Positions 42,623 through 52,083 of a stretch of DNA of 64,000 bases are shown one piece after another (positions within the stretch are counted from its first letter, which is position 1; each line of letters begins with the position of its first letter). A program made the position numbers and the translations under genes. The notes under the pieces were generated by a model. The model was given only the letters and a program-made list of their open reading frames with translations, made no database searches and was not told the origin of the DNA. Origin of the DNA: Streptomyces sp. ISL-10 (GTDB lineage Bacteria; Actinomycetota; Actinomycetes; Streptomycetales; Streptomycetaceae); contig NZ_JAGGOJ010000008.1 in NCBI RefSeq assembly GCF_018614575.1, positions 186,001 through 250,000 on the forward strand, given 5' to 3'.

Positions 42623-44581
42623 ATGAACAGGCCGGACGCAGACGCACGGTCGATAGCGGTGATCGGCATGGCCTGCCGGCTGCCCGGCGCGTCAGGGACC
42701 GATGCGCTGTGGGACCTGCTGCGAGATGGGGTGGACGCCACCGGCGAGACACCACCTGAACGTTACGACGCCGACGCGCTCTACTCCCTCCGTCCGGCGC
42801 CGGGCTCGATCGGCAGCCGCCGCGCGGGTTACATCGAGCAAGCCGCCGAATTCGACGCGGAGTTCTTCGGAATGTCCGCCACCGAGGCGGTGGATCTCGA
42901 TCCGCAGCAACGGCTCCTGATGATGACGGCCTGGGACGCCCTGGAAGACGCGGGCCGGTGCCCCGAGGAGCTGGCGGGCAGCCGGACCGGCGTGTTCGTC
43001 GGCAACGCCCGCGCCGACTACCTGGAGCTCCGGTTCCGAGAGGGCCTTGAGGCCGCGACCGCCTCGCAGTTCAACAACTACCGCTCGCTGCTGCCGGCCC
43101 GCCTGTCCTACGTCTTCGACCTCCGCGGCCCCAGCGTGGTGGTGGACACGGCCTGCTCCTCCTCCCTGGCGGCCGTGCACAGCGCGGTGCAGAGCCTGCG
43201 CGCGGGTGAGAGCCCCCTCGCACTCGCAGCGGGGGTCAACCTCGCGCTCCGCCCCGATGAGAGCGTGATGATGACGCAGGCCGGTGCGCTCGCCGCGGAC
43301 GGCCGGAGCAAGTTCGGCGATGCGAGCGCCGACGGCCACGCGCCGAGCGACGGAGTGGGAGTCGTCGTGCTCAAGCCTCTCGCCGACGCCCTGGCCGACG
43401 GCGACCGCATACGGGCCGTCATCCAGGGCACCGCCATCGGCAACGACGGGCGCACCAGCGACTCGCTGCTGACCCCTTCCCGGACCGGGCAGGTCGAGGT
43501 GCTCCGCTGGGCGTACGAGGACGCAGGGGTGAACCCGGCCGACGTCGACTACGTCGAGGCGCACGGGGCCGGCTCGCCCGCACTGGACCCGCTGGAGATC
43601 AGCGCACTGGGCGAGGTCCTCGGCGAGGGGCGGCCGGCGGACCGGCCGCTGCTCGTCGGCTCGGTCAAGACGAACATCGGCCACGCGGAGGCCGCCGGCG
43701 GCATGGCCGGGCTGATCAAGGCCGTGCTGTGCCTGGAGCACCGCCAGGTCCCGGCCAGCCTGCACCTCGACATCGCCAATCCCGTCGTGCCCTGGGACGA
43801 ACTGCCGGTGGTGATACCGCAGAAGCTCCACGATCTGCCCGACCGCGGCCGGCCCGCCGTCATGGGAATCTCCGGCCAGGGCTCCTCGGCCCTCAACGCG
43901 CACGTGGTGATCCGGCAGGCCGATCCCCGCCCCGCCGAACCGGCGGCCGAGGCAGACGGCACGCCGTACGTGCTGGTGCTGTCCGCCCGTACCCCCGAGG
44001 CCCTCGACGCCCTGACGCATGCCTACACCGCCTACCTCGGCCCCGACGGCCCGGGAGGCGCCTTCCCCCTTCGCGACATCTGCTACAGCGCGGCCACCCG
44101 CCGTCAGCACCACGAACACCGCCGTGCGGTCATCGGCGCCTCGCACGAGGAGATGGCCGCCGCGCTCGGCGGCGCCCGAGGAAAGCCGCGGGCGGCCCGA
44201 GCGCGCAAGGCCATGGCCGCGACCGCCGACCGCTACCTGGGCGGTGAAACGGTGGACTGGGACGAGGTGTTCGGGAAGGAGGGCCGCTTCGTCACGTTGC
44301 CCGGCTACCCCTGGCAGACCAGGCGCTACTGGCCCGGAGAGGAGCGGGACGAGGACGACGGCGACCTCGCCGCCTGGGTGCTGCGCGAGCACGCCCGCAT
44401 CCCCTTCGACGACGACTCCGTGCTCGCCGACATCGGCATCGACTCGCTGGCCAAACTGCGGCTCATCGTCGAACTGTCCAAGAAGACGGGCCGTGACGTC
44501 GACCCCGAGGACTTCGCCCGGCTGCGTACGGTGGGCGCGCTGCGCGAGTGGATGCACGCCCTGGAGGCACGCACCGCATGA
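42623..44581 (+). CDS. AT-less type I polyketide synthase: KS-linker-ACP
   Basis: 652 residues. KS domain (about 10-430) with Cys in DTACSSSL (about 177), His in VEAHGAGSPALDPLE (a variant of VEAHGTGT) and His in NIGHAEAAGG. A KS-AT linker (ICYSAATRRQHHEHRRAVIG) follows, then directly the post-AT linker (VDWDEVF, LPGYPWQTRRYW): the roughly 300-residue acyltransferase domain is missing between them. The C-terminal ACP has the phosphopantetheine serine in DIGIDSLAKLRL. It therefore needs an acyltransferase in trans or condenses a pre-loaded unit. AGGAG with a 7-base spacer favours ATG 42623. ATGA overlap with the adenylation gene. Confidence 0.92.
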   Translation: MNRPDADARSIAVIGMACRLPGASGTDALWDLLRDGVDATGETPPERYDADALYSLRPAPGSIGSRRAGYIEQAAEFDAEFFGMSATEAVDLDPQQRLLMMTAWDALEDAGRCPEELAGSRTGVFVGNARADYLELRFREGLEAATASQFNNYRSLLPARLSYVFDLRGPSVVVDTACSSSLAAVHSAVQSLRAGESPLALAAGVNLALRPDESVMMTQAGALAADGRSKFGDASADGHAPSDGVGVVVLKPLADALADGDRIRAVIQGTAIGNDGRTSDSLLTPSRTGQVEVLRWAYEDAGVNPADVDYVEAHGAGSPALDPLEISALGEVLGEGRPADRPLLVGSVKTNIGHAEAAGGMAGLIKAVLCLEHRQVPASLHLDIANPVVPWDELPVVIPQKLHDLPDRGRPAVMGISGQGSSALNAHVVIRQADPRPAEPAAEADGTPYVLVLSARTPEALDALTHAYTAYLGPDGPGGAFPLRDICYSAATRRQHHEHRRAVIGASHEEMAAALGGARGKPRAARARKAMAATADRYLGGETVDWDEVFGKEGRFVTLPGYPWQTRRYWPGEERDEDDGDLAAWVLREHARIPFDDDSVLADIGIDSLAKLRLIVELSKKTGRDVDPEDFARLRTVGALREWMHALEARTA

Positions 44582-46185
44582 GCGATCCCCAGACCGTGTA
44601 CGAGTGGTTCGCCCGCTCGGCGGCGATCTTCGGCCAGGACTGCGTGGCCCTGGAAGTGGACGAGGAACACCTGACCTACGACGACCTGCGTGACCTGGCG
44701 GAACGGCTCGCGGCCCGGCTGGTCGCAGTCAACGGCGGCGACGCCCCCCGGCGCGTCGGCCTGCTGGCCGGCCGCTCGGTGACCGCGTACGCCGGCTACC
44801 TCGCCATCCTGCGGACCGGCGCGGCCGTCGTGCCCCTCAACCCCGGGCACCCGCCCGCCCGCACCGCCGACATCGTCAAGGCCGCGGGCCTGGACATGGC
44901 CCTGGCCGACGCCGCGGGGGCCGGGGCCGCCGACCCCGGGACACCGCTGCTGGTGATCGGCCCGGAGGAGCTGGCTGCCCTGAGGGCCGGGCCGCTGCCC
45001 GAGCCGGCACACCGCGCAGTGGACCCGGACGACGTCGCCTACATCATCTTCACTTCCGGGTCGACGGGCACACCCAAGGGCGTGCCGATCCTGCACCGCA
45101 ACCTTGCTGCCTACCTCGGCCACGTGGCGACCCGGTACGACGTCGGCCCGGGCAGCCGGCTCTCGCAGACCTTCGACCTCACTTTCGACGGCTCGGTCCA
45201 CGACCTGTTCGTCGCATGGGCGTCCGGGGGCACGCTCGTGGTGCCCCGGCGCAGCCAACTCATGTCTCCGGTGAAGACGATCAACGACCAACGGCTCACG
45301 CACTGGTTCTCCGTACCGTCCCTGATCACCTTCGCGTCCCGCCTGGGCACACTGAAGCCCGGCGCCATGCCCACGCTGCGCTGGAGCGTCTTCGGCGGTG
45401 AGCCGCTGCACCGGGCGGCGGCGGAGGAATGGCAGGCCGCGGCGCCCGGCAGCACCCTGGAGGTTCTCTACGGCCCGACCGAGCTCACCGTCTCCTGCAC
45501 CGCCTACCGGCTGCCGCGCAGCGCCGCCGACTGGCCGGACACGGCCAACGGGACGCTGCCGATCGGGACCGCCTACCCGACGCTGGACCTCCTGCTGCTG
45601 GACGAGAACGGCAGGCCGGCCGACACCGGTGAGCTGTGCGTCCGCGGCCCTCAGCGGTTCCCCGGATATCTGGAACCGGCCAACAACGCCGGCCGCTTCC
45701 TGCCCTTCGGGCACGGTGAACCCGTGCCGACGGCCACCGCCACCGGGACGACAGCCGCCACCGAGACGGCCACCGCCACCGGGACGACAGCCGCCACCGC
45801 GCCGCCGACCCCGTACTGGTATCGCACCGGAGACCGCGCGACCATGCACGACGGCCACCTCGTGCACCTGGGCCGGACGGACCACCAGGTCAAGATCCGC
45901 GGCCACCGGATCGAACTCGGGGAGATCGAGGCGATGCTGAGGGAGCAGCCGGGCGTACGCGACGCGGTCGTGCTGGCCGTCCAGGCCCCGGACGGGGAGC
46001 CGGAGTTGAAGGCCGCGGTCAGCGGCGACGACTGCGCTCCCCGGCGGCTGTACTCGGCCCTGGGCGACCGGCTGCCGCCGTACATGCTGCCGAGCCGGAT
46101 CGCCGTCCTCGATCAACTGCCGCTCAATCCGAACGGCAAGATCGACCGGCATGCCCTGCTCGCCGAACTCGGGCGCGGTCACTGA
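44578..46185 (+). CDS. Stand-alone adenylation (A) enzyme, NRPS type
   Basis: 535-residue ANL enzyme with core motifs IIFTSGSTGTPKGV (A3), FDGSVHDLF (A4, Asp at the amino-acid carboxyl/amine position), VLYGPTELTVSC (A5), YRTGDRA (A7), GRTDHQVKIRGHRIELGEIE (A8) and NPNGKIDR (A10 Lys). It should activate an amino acid or similar acid and load it on a carrier, most simply the ACP of the coupled KS-ACP protein. Unusual is a Thr/Ala-rich insertion just before A7, made by a 36-bp DNA tandem duplication. No condensation, carrier or thioesterase domain is attached. Confidence 0.9.
   Translation: MSDPQTVYEWFARSAAIFGQDCVALEVDEEHLTYDDLRDLAERLAARLVAVNGGDAPRRVGLLAGRSVTAYAGYLAILRTGAAVVPLNPGHPPARTADIVKAAGLDMALADAAGAGAADPGTPLLVIGPEELAALRAGPLPEPAHRAVDPDDVAYIIFTSGSTGTPKGVPILHRNLAAYLGHVATRYDVGPGSRLSQTFDLTFDGSVHDLFVAWASGGTLVVPRRSQLMSPVKTINDQRLTHWFSVPSLITFASRLGTLKPGAMPTLRWSVFGGEPLHRAAAEEWQAAAPGSTLEVLYGPTELTVSCTAYRLPRSAADWPDTANGTLPIGTAYPTLDLLLLDENGRPADTGELCVRGPQRFPGYLEPANNAGRFLPFGHGEPVPTATATGTTAATETATATGTTAATAPPTPYWYRTGDRATMHDGHLVHLGRTDHQVKIRGHRIELGEIEAMLREQPGVRDAVVLAVQAPDGEPELKAAVSGDDCAPRRLYSALGDRLPPYMLPSRIAVLDQLPLNPNGKIDRHALLAELGRGH
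45729..45799 (+). repeat. 36-bp in-frame tandem repeat inside the A enzyme
   Basis: Two copies (45729-45764 and 45765-45799, identical over 35 bases) encode TATATGTTAATE-like 12-residue units. The unit number could vary between strains without shifting the frame. Confidence 0.9.
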
Positions 46186-46335
46186 CCTTTCGGCCGCCGC
46201 CGGCTCCGTTCCCGTCCCCGCCCCTCGTCCGCACACGTGAGGGCACCTTCCGTCCCCCCGTCCGGTGAGTGCCCGGGTCCGCCCTCCGAGGCGGTCCCGC
46301 AGCACCGCCGGTCCCGATGTCTGTGAGGCATGCAT

Positions 46336-47520
46336 ATGTTCGACGCCATTGTGGTAGGAGCGCGCTGCGCCGGAGCGCCCACGGCCATGCTGCTCGCGCG
46401 CGCCGGGTACCGGGTGCTCATGCTCGACCGGGCGGAATTCCCCTCCGACACCCTCTCCACCCACCTCATCCACCAGCCCGGAATCGCGGCACTCGCCCGC
46501 TGGGGCCTTCTGGAGACCGTCCGGGCCACGGGGTGCCCGCCGCTGGACCACGCGGTCTACGAGGTGGCCGACATCCGCCTCGAAGGGTGCGCGCGAGGCG
46601 TGGACGGGCAGCGTGCCGGTTACGCGCCCCGCCGCCATGTTCTCGACGCCATCCTGGTGGACGCGGCCGTCGCCGCGGGCGTCGACTTCCGCGACCGGTG
46701 TTCCGTGACCCGCCTCCTGCACGACGAGACGGGACGAGTCATCGGCGTGGAGGGCAGGCACCGCGGGCGCTCCTTCACGGAGCGAGCCCGTCTCGTGATC
46801 GGCGCGGACGGCATGCGCTCCACGGTCGCGCGGCTCGGCCGGGCGCGTTACACCGTGCAGGACCAGCGACTGACCTGTGCCTACTACGGATACTGGCAGG
46901 ACGTTCCGGCCACCCTGGAGCTCTACGAGAATCCCGAGAGCTGGGTGGCCGCCGTGCCCACCAACGACGATGCGACGCTCGTCCTCGCCTACTTCCCGCA
47001 GTCCCGGTTCGAGGAGGTCCGCACCGACGCCCGCAGCGCCTACCTGGAACAGATACGCGCCACCGCCCCGGCCCTGTACGACCGGCTCCACGGCAAGCGG
47101 CGCGTCGAGCGCCTGCGCGGCACCGGCGACCAGCAAAACTTCTTCCGGCAGGCCACCGGACCCGGCTGGGCGCTGGTGGGCGACGCCGGGCACCACAAGG
47201 ACTCCATCACCGCACGCGGCATCAGCGACGCGTTCCTCCAGGCGGAAACCCTGGTACGGCACGTGGGCGACCTGCTCGGCGGCGACCCGCTCCGACTCGA
47301 CCGGGCACTGGGGTCCTACGCCGAGGACCGGGACGCCGCGCTCACTCCGGGCTATGAGTCCACGCTGGCGGTGGCACAACTGGCCCCGCACGAGCAGCGC
47401 TTGGCACTGCTGCGCGCGGTGGAACGGGACAAGGACCTCACCGCGATCTATTTCGACATGGTCGCCGGCATTGAGACCGTCAGCGCCCTTTACACCCCAA
47501 AGCTGCTGGCCCTGTTGTGA
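46336..47520 (+). CDS. FAD-dependent oxidoreductase, geranylgeranyl-reductase/monooxygenase-like
   Basis: 394-residue flavoprotein. N-terminal FAD site DAIVVGARCAGAPTAMLLA, then YAPRRHVLDAILVDAA and the second FAD segment GWALVGDAGHHKDSITARG. This layout is shared by aromatic hydroxylases, halogenase-like and geranylgeranyl-reductase-like enzymes; the substrate is open. It follows the A enzyme by 150 bases and is probably the tailoring or oxidation step of the KS-A cassette. GAGG with 7-base spacing favours ATG 46336 over ATG 46330. Confidence 0.88.
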   Translation: MFDAIVVGARCAGAPTAMLLARAGYRVLMLDRAEFPSDTLSTHLIHQPGIAALARWGLLETVRATGCPPLDHAVYEVADIRLEGCARGVDGQRAGYAPRRHVLDAILVDAAVAAGVDFRDRCSVTRLLHDETGRVIGVEGRHRGRSFTERARLVIGADGMRSTVARLGRARYTVQDQRLTCAYYGYWQDVPATLELYENPESWVAAVPTNDDATLVLAYFPQSRFEEVRTDARSAYLEQIRATAPALYDRLHGKRRVERLRGTGDQQNFFRQATGPGWALVGDAGHHKDSITARGISDAFLQAETLVRHVGDLLGGDPLRLDRALGSYAEDRDAALTPGYESTLAVAQLAPHEQRLALLRAVERDKDLTAIYFDMVAGIETVSALYTPKLLALL

Positions 47521-47703
47521 CCGGTGCGTTGCGACAAACTCTCCACTGCGACTCCCGTGTGACGGTGCGCCATGATCCTGGTACGGTTCAACGGCCCGCC
47601 GACCCGGCTGAACAAAATGTCAAGTCGGCGCGCCTAAGGGGTACTTGCATTTTGGGACGGTCCCTTACTGCCATCAGTGTTTCGCTGCCGTACGAGGAAT
47701 CAG

Positions 47704-50292
47704 ATGCCAGGCACCCGCGACCGGCGGACCAGTCACAGGTCGGCCCCTCGTAGATCCATCCGACTTCCGTTCGCCCTGTCCCTTGCCGTTCCGGCGGTCC
47801 TGCTCACGGGAGTGTGGGGCTACACGGCGACCGGACTCGTCGATGAGCAGATCGAACTGCGCGACGAGGCGGAGCGCATCACCTCGGCGGGGCAGCCCGC
47901 GCACGACGTGCTGTCCCGTCTGCAGGACGAGCGCCGCCTCACCGCCGCGTGGCAGGCCGCACGCACCAGTGCCGCCCGCGCCGCCCTCGACAGCGCCCGC
48001 AGCAGAACCGACATTGCTGTCGAGGAATTCCGCCGGACCTCACCCGCGGGGCTTGACACCACGCCCTTGAAGAACCGGGCCGGCGAACTGAACAAGGCGC
48101 TGGACACACTGTCGGAGCGCCGCACGGCGATCGACGATCGCACCATCGGCGGCGACGACGCCTTCGCCTACTTCACGGACACCGTCGCCGACGCCACCGA
48201 GCTGATCACGGCCACCACCCGGACCGACGACGGGAGCGCCGCACACGCCGTTGCCGCCACAGTGTCGCTGGTGCACCTGACGGAGATGCTCTCGCGCGAG
48301 GACGCGACTCTCACCGGCGCTCTCCCGTCCGGCCGCGTGGACGATGCGGCCCGCGCCCGGTTCGGCCAGTACCTCGCCGTTCAGCGAGCGGTCGGCGCGC
48401 ACCTGAGCACCGGTGACCTGCCCACGAGCCAGGCCGCCGCCTACGCGCGCCTCACCGACAGCGCGCGCTGGACCTCCCTGGCGTCGATCGAGGACGCCGT
48501 GGCAGGCAACCGCGGCACACAGCTGCCGAAGTCGGCCGCAGCGTGGCCGGAGGCGGCCGACACTGTCGTCGACGGCCTGCAGAAACTGAACTCCGACTCT
48601 CTCGCCCATGTGGCCGGCACCGGCACGGAACAGGCCGACGACCTCGTGCTCGGCCTCGTCCTCGGCAGCCTCGGCACGCTGGCCGGCCTGGCGATCGCCG
48701 CGATACCCGCCTGGCGCGTCCGGCGATCGGTGATCGACCGGCTCGCCCGGCTCCACGAGAAGACCGAGGACCTGGCCGGCACCCGGCTGCCCGAGCTCCT
48801 CTCCCGGCTGGAGCGAGGCGAGCGGGTCGACACCGCCGAGTTCCTTCCCCACGGACCCCGTGCCGCCGACGAGCTGGGACGGCTCGAAGCGGCGATCGAG
48901 CAGATGGCACGCGTCGCCGTGGAGACCGTCGCCCACCAGTCCCTCGGGCGCGAGGGAACGGAAAAGGTCTTCGCCCAGCTCATCCGCCGCACCCAGATCC
49001 TGATCCACCGCCTCATCTCCCTCCTGGACGATCTGGAGCGCAAGCACGAGGACTCGGATCTGCTGAAGGACATCTTCAAGGTCGACCACCTCGCCACCCG
49101 TGTGCGGCGCCATTCGGAGAACCTTGTGATCCTCGGCGGGTCCCCGCCCACCCGTCGGATGACCGCTCCCGTCTCCATCACCGATGTGATGCGCAGCGCC
49201 GTGGCGGAGACGGAGCAGTACACCCGGGTCAAGGTGAAGAACCTTGCGCCGGGCCGGCAGGTGTCCCTCGCCGGCCGGGCCGTTGCCGACGTCACCCACC
49301 TGCTCGCCGAGCTCATCGAGAACGGCACGAGCTTCTCCCCGCCGGACACCCAGGTGTTCGTCAGCGCGACAAAGGTCGCCAGGGGTCTGGCACTCCACGT
49401 CGAGGACCACGGCCTCGGGATGCCGGAGGAGCACCGCGCCCGCGCCAACCACCTGCTCGCCCACCCGCCCAAGCTCGACATGATGACGCTGGGCGAGGAC
49501 CCGCGCCTGGGACACTTCGTCGTCGCCCGGCTCGCGGAGCGGCACAGGATCAAGGTGGAACTGCGCGAGTCCGTCTACGGCGGCACCATGGCCATCGTGC
49601 TCGTACCGACGGCACTGCTGGAGGAGCACGACTCCCCCGTCCTCCAGCAGCTCAAGACAGCGGCATCGGCGGTCGAGCGGAGCTCGTTCGCGCCGCCGGC
49701 CGTCGAACCGGCAACGTTCCCGTCGACCGCCGGCGAGCCCGGTGCGTTCGAGCCGGCCGCGGCCGAGACGGCTCCGGCCGGCATGGCGGGTGGCGCCACG
49801 GGCACCCCGCAGCCCCAGCCGCAGTCGCCGCTCCGTATCGATCAGCACGGGTATCCCGAGTACGGAGGTGCAGGTCTGTTGCCCCCCACATCGGCCCACT
49901 CGGCGGCGCAGTCCCCGATGCCGACGCCATGGTCGCCCCCACAGGAGCATCCCGACCCCGAAGCGGGGCAGTCCCTGGCAGCCGCGTACGAGGAGTCCGG
50001 GGCAGCCGGGGACGAGCGCGCACCGGATCAGCCCCGCACTCTGACGACCCCTCGGATCCTGCCCCAGAGGACCAAGGGAGCGAGCCTCGCACAGCAGCTG
50101 CGCAAGGAAGCGGCGCAGGCGCAGGCCGAGGAGCGGGACGACGAGGAGGAGACCGGCGGTCTCTCGCCGGGTGAATCGGCCCGCACCATGATGGCCATCC
50201 AGCAAGGGATGAAGCGGGCCCGGATCACCGAGACGGACAAGTCGGCTGGTGCGGACGGTCAGGCGGATTCGTATGACCGTGGCGCCAACTAA
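47704..50292 (+). CDS. cvnA: Conservon sensor histidine-kinase-like protein CvnA
   Basis: 862 residues: short basic N-terminus, transmembrane helix (FALSLAVPAVLLTGVWGY), an extracytoplasmic nitrate/nitrite-sensor-like helical domain (about 40-315), second transmembrane helix (VLGLVLGSLGTLAGLAIAAI), HAMP-like region, then a GHKL ATPase with N-box LIENGTSFSPPDTQV and G-box EDHGLGMP. The last 200 residues are disordered Pro/Ala/Glu-rich. The usual phosphoacceptor His box is not obvious, as in other CvnA proteins. GAGGA with a 5-base spacer fixes ATG 47704. It starts a cvnA-B-C-D operon. Confidence 0.92.
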   Translation: MPGTRDRRTSHRSAPRRSIRLPFALSLAVPAVLLTGVWGYTATGLVDEQIELRDEAERITSAGQPAHDVLSRLQDERRLTAAWQAARTSAARAALDSARSRTDIAVEEFRRTSPAGLDTTPLKNRAGELNKALDTLSERRTAIDDRTIGGDDAFAYFTDTVADATELITATTRTDDGSAAHAVAATVSLVHLTEMLSREDATLTGALPSGRVDDAARARFGQYLAVQRAVGAHLSTGDLPTSQAAAYARLTDSARWTSLASIEDAVAGNRGTQLPKSAAAWPEAADTVVDGLQKLNSDSLAHVAGTGTEQADDLVLGLVLGSLGTLAGLAIAAIPAWRVRRSVIDRLARLHEKTEDLAGTRLPELLSRLERGERVDTAEFLPHGPRAADELGRLEAAIEQMARVAVETVAHQSLGREGTEKVFAQLIRRTQILIHRLISLLDDLERKHEDSDLLKDIFKVDHLATRVRRHSENLVILGGSPPTRRMTAPVSITDVMRSAVAETEQYTRVKVKNLAPGRQVSLAGRAVADVTHLLAELIENGTSFSPPDTQVFVSATKVARGLALHVEDHGLGMPEEHRARANHLLAHPPKLDMMTLGEDPRLGHFVVARLAERHRIKVELRESVYGGTMAIVLVPTALLEEHDSPVLQQLKTAASAVERSSFAPPAVEPATFPSTAGEPGAFEPAAAETAPAGMAGGATGTPQPQPQSPLRIDQHGYPEYGGAGLLPPTSAHSAAQSPMPTPWSPPQEHPDPEAGQSLAAAYEESGAAGDERAPDQPRTLTTPRILPQRTKGASLAQQLRKEAAQAQAEERDDEEETGGLSPGESARTMMAIQQGMKRARITETDKSAGADGQADSYDRGAN

Positions 50293-50312
50293 CTGTGAGG
50301 GAACATTCAGCA

Positions 50313-50744
50313 ATGACTGAGCAGGTACAAGCCGCTCCCCAGCTGGACTGGCTTCTGGACAGCCTCGTGGACCAGATTCCGGAGATCCGCTGCGCCATCG
50401 TGCTTTCCGGGGACGGGCTCCTTATCGGCAAGTCGAAGGACCTCGGCAGGGACGACGCCGAGCACCTGTCCGCGGTCGGATCGGGCATGCACAGCCTCGC
50501 CCGCGGTGCCGCCCGTCACTTCCACGGCGGCGAGGTCCAGCAGACGGTCATCCAGATGGACAGGGCGTTCCTCTTCGTCACCGCCGCGGGCCGCGGCGCG
50601 CGGCTGGCGGCCATCGCCTCCGAGGAAGTCGACGTCGGCATGATGGCGTTCGAGATGGGCACGCTCGTCAAGAAGGTCGGCAAGTACCTCAGCGCCGCGC
50701 CCCGCGTGCAGAGCTCCTTCCACGGTCATATCCAGGATGCCTGA
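50313..50744 (+). CDS. cvnB: Roadblock/LC7-domain protein CvnB
   Basis: 143-residue Roadblock/LC7 protein (LDWLLDSLVDQIPEIRCAIV, LLIGKSKDL, GRGARLAAIASEEVDVGMMA). In conservons CvnB works with the CvnD GTPase as a membrane-associated switch complex. ATG 50313 is preferred over GTG 50295, which leaves the GAGGGAA at 50297 as its RBS. Confidence 0.92.
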   Translation: MTEQVQAAPQLDWLLDSLVDQIPEIRCAIVLSGDGLLIGKSKDLGRDDAEHLSAVGSGMHSLARGAARHFHGGEVQQTVIQMDRAFLFVTAAGRGARLAAIASEEVDVGMMAFEMGTLVKKVGKYLSAAPRVQSSFHGHIQDA

Positions 50745-51111
50745 GGCGCGGTGGTCCGATGAAGGGGAGGCCGGACGCCACGTCCGGCCCTACGCGATCA
50801 CCGGTGGGCGCACCAGCCACAGTCAGCACAGCTTCGCGCTGATCACGCTGGTCGTCACACGCTCCCCGCACGACATCGGTCATGAGCCGGTGGAGCCGGA
50901 GGCGGCCGAGATCCTGGTGCTCTGCCGGGATCGCGCCGTGGCGATCGCCGAGATCGCCGCCCACCTCGACCTGCCGGTGAGCGTGGTGAAGGTCCTCTGC
51001 GGGGACCTGCTCAACGCCTCGCTGATCCTGGTCCAGGCCCCGCCGTCGGAGGCGGACAAACCGAGCGTGGAACTCATCGAAAGGGTCATGGATGCTATCC
51101 GTCAGCTCTGA
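50737..51111 (+). CDS. cvnC: DUF742-domain protein CvnC
   Basis: 124-residue DUF742 protein (VRPYAITGGRTSHSQHSFAL, LCRDRAVAIAEIAAHLDLPV, VVKVLCGDLL), with a winged-helix-like C-terminal half. It overlaps cvnB by 8 bases and cvnD by 20 bases, so translation is coupled. Confidence 0.92.
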   Translation: MPEARWSDEGEAGRHVRPYAITGGRTSHSQHSFALITLVVTRSPHDIGHEPVEPEAAEILVLCRDRAVAIAEIAAHLDLPVSVVKVLCGDLLNASLILVQAPPSEADKPSVELIERVMDAIRQL

Positions 51112-51688
51112 GCCGATCATGCCGACGGCACTGAAGATCCTGATCGCGGGCGGCTTCGGCGTGGGCAAGACCACCATGGTGGGCTCCGTGAGCGAGGTGC
51201 CCCCGCTGGAGACCGAGGAACGCATCACCGAGGTCAGCCGCGGGATCGACGACCTGTCCGGGGTGGAGGGCAAGTACGCGACCACCGTGGCCATGGACTT
51301 CGGACGGATCACCGTCTCTCCGGAGCTGGTGCTCTACCTGTTCGGCACACCCGGCCAGGACCGCTTCTGGTTCATGTGGGACGACCTGGCCCTCGGCGCG
51401 CTGGGCGCCGTGGTCCTCGCCGACACCCGGCGTCTCGATGCCTCCTTCGCCTCGGTGGACTTCTTCGAGGAACGCAACATCCCCTTCGCGGTCGGGGTCA
51501 ACTGCTTCGACGGCAGGCGGGAATGCACGAGCCGGCAGGTGCGCGAGGCCCTGGCCCTCGAACCCACCACACCGGTCATCCTGTGCGACGTCCGCGATCG
51601 CGCCTCCAGCAAGGCGGTGCTCCTCGCCCTGCTGGAGGCGGCGAAGGCGCAGGCGTCCGCTCGCCTGGTGCCGATGGCCGGCTTCTGA
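51092..51688 (+). CDS. cvnD: Conservon small GTPase CvnD
   Basis: 198-residue Ras-like/MglA-type GTPase: P-loop GGFGVGKTTMVG, G3 GTPGQDRFWFMW, G4 NCFDG in place of NKxD. It is the switch output of the conservon. ATG 51092 overlaps cvnC by 20 bases; ATG 51119 is an alternative nearer the P-loop. Some conservons end with a P450 (CvnE); here a convergent gene follows instead. Confidence 0.92.
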   Translation: MLSVSSEPIMPTALKILIAGGFGVGKTTMVGSVSEVPPLETEERITEVSRGIDDLSGVEGKYATTVAMDFGRITVSPELVLYLFGTPGQDRFWFMWDDLALGALGAVVLADTRRLDASFASVDFFEERNIPFAVGVNCFDGRRECTSRQVREALALEPTTPVILCDVRDRASSKAVLLALLEAAKAQASARLVPMAGF

Positions 51689-51726
51689 CCATCGGCAGGT
51701 CCCTCGTACCCGGCCCGTGGCGGACT

Positions 51727-52083
51727 TCAGCCCTTGGCAGGGGCAGAGGAGGCGGACTCCTGGCCGAACTCCCAGGAGTCCCGCTTGAACTCGCGGAGGA
51801 AGTCCGGGTGATCCTCCCAGTTCCTGGCGATGCGCTGCAGCACGTCCCAGCTGTGGGCGAGTGCCTGGTCCGCGATGCGCCGCACCTCCGCATCGGCCGC
51901 CCCGCGCTGCTCGATGACTCCCTCCACCGCCGAGGCGGCCAACGCGGTTGCGCGGAGCGCCCGCAGGGCACGGGAGGTGTCGTCCATCCCGAAGCCGTGC
52001 GTGCTGCCGGTCGCGGCGTCGAAGAGCGGCGTGAGCCGCGCCTCGACGAAGGCCGTGATCCGCTGGAAGTGGTGGAGGTCCAT
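51727..52083 (-). CDS. Hypothetical 118-residue protein
   Basis: Helical, Ala-rich protein of unknown family (FQRITAFVEARLTPLFDAAT, RALRATALAASAVEGVIEQR, HPDFLREFKRDSWEFGQES). AAGGAG precedes ATG 52083. It is convergent with cvnD and divergent from the catalase gene. Confidence 0.7.
   Translation of the reverse strand: MDLHHFQRITAFVEARLTPLFDAATGSTHGFGMDDTSRALRALRATALAASAVEGVIEQRGAADAEVRRIADQALAHSWDVLQRIARNWEDHPDFLREFKRDSWEFGQESASSAPAKG

Noticed and set aside
42250..42759. Possible 169-residue gene upstream of the KS
   Set aside because: No similarity or RBS, and it overlaps the KS start in another frame.
44326..47391. 1021-codon minus-strand open frame opposite the A enzyme and flavoprotein
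   Set aside because: Shadow frame; the plus strand has clear family motifs, RBS and coupled starts.
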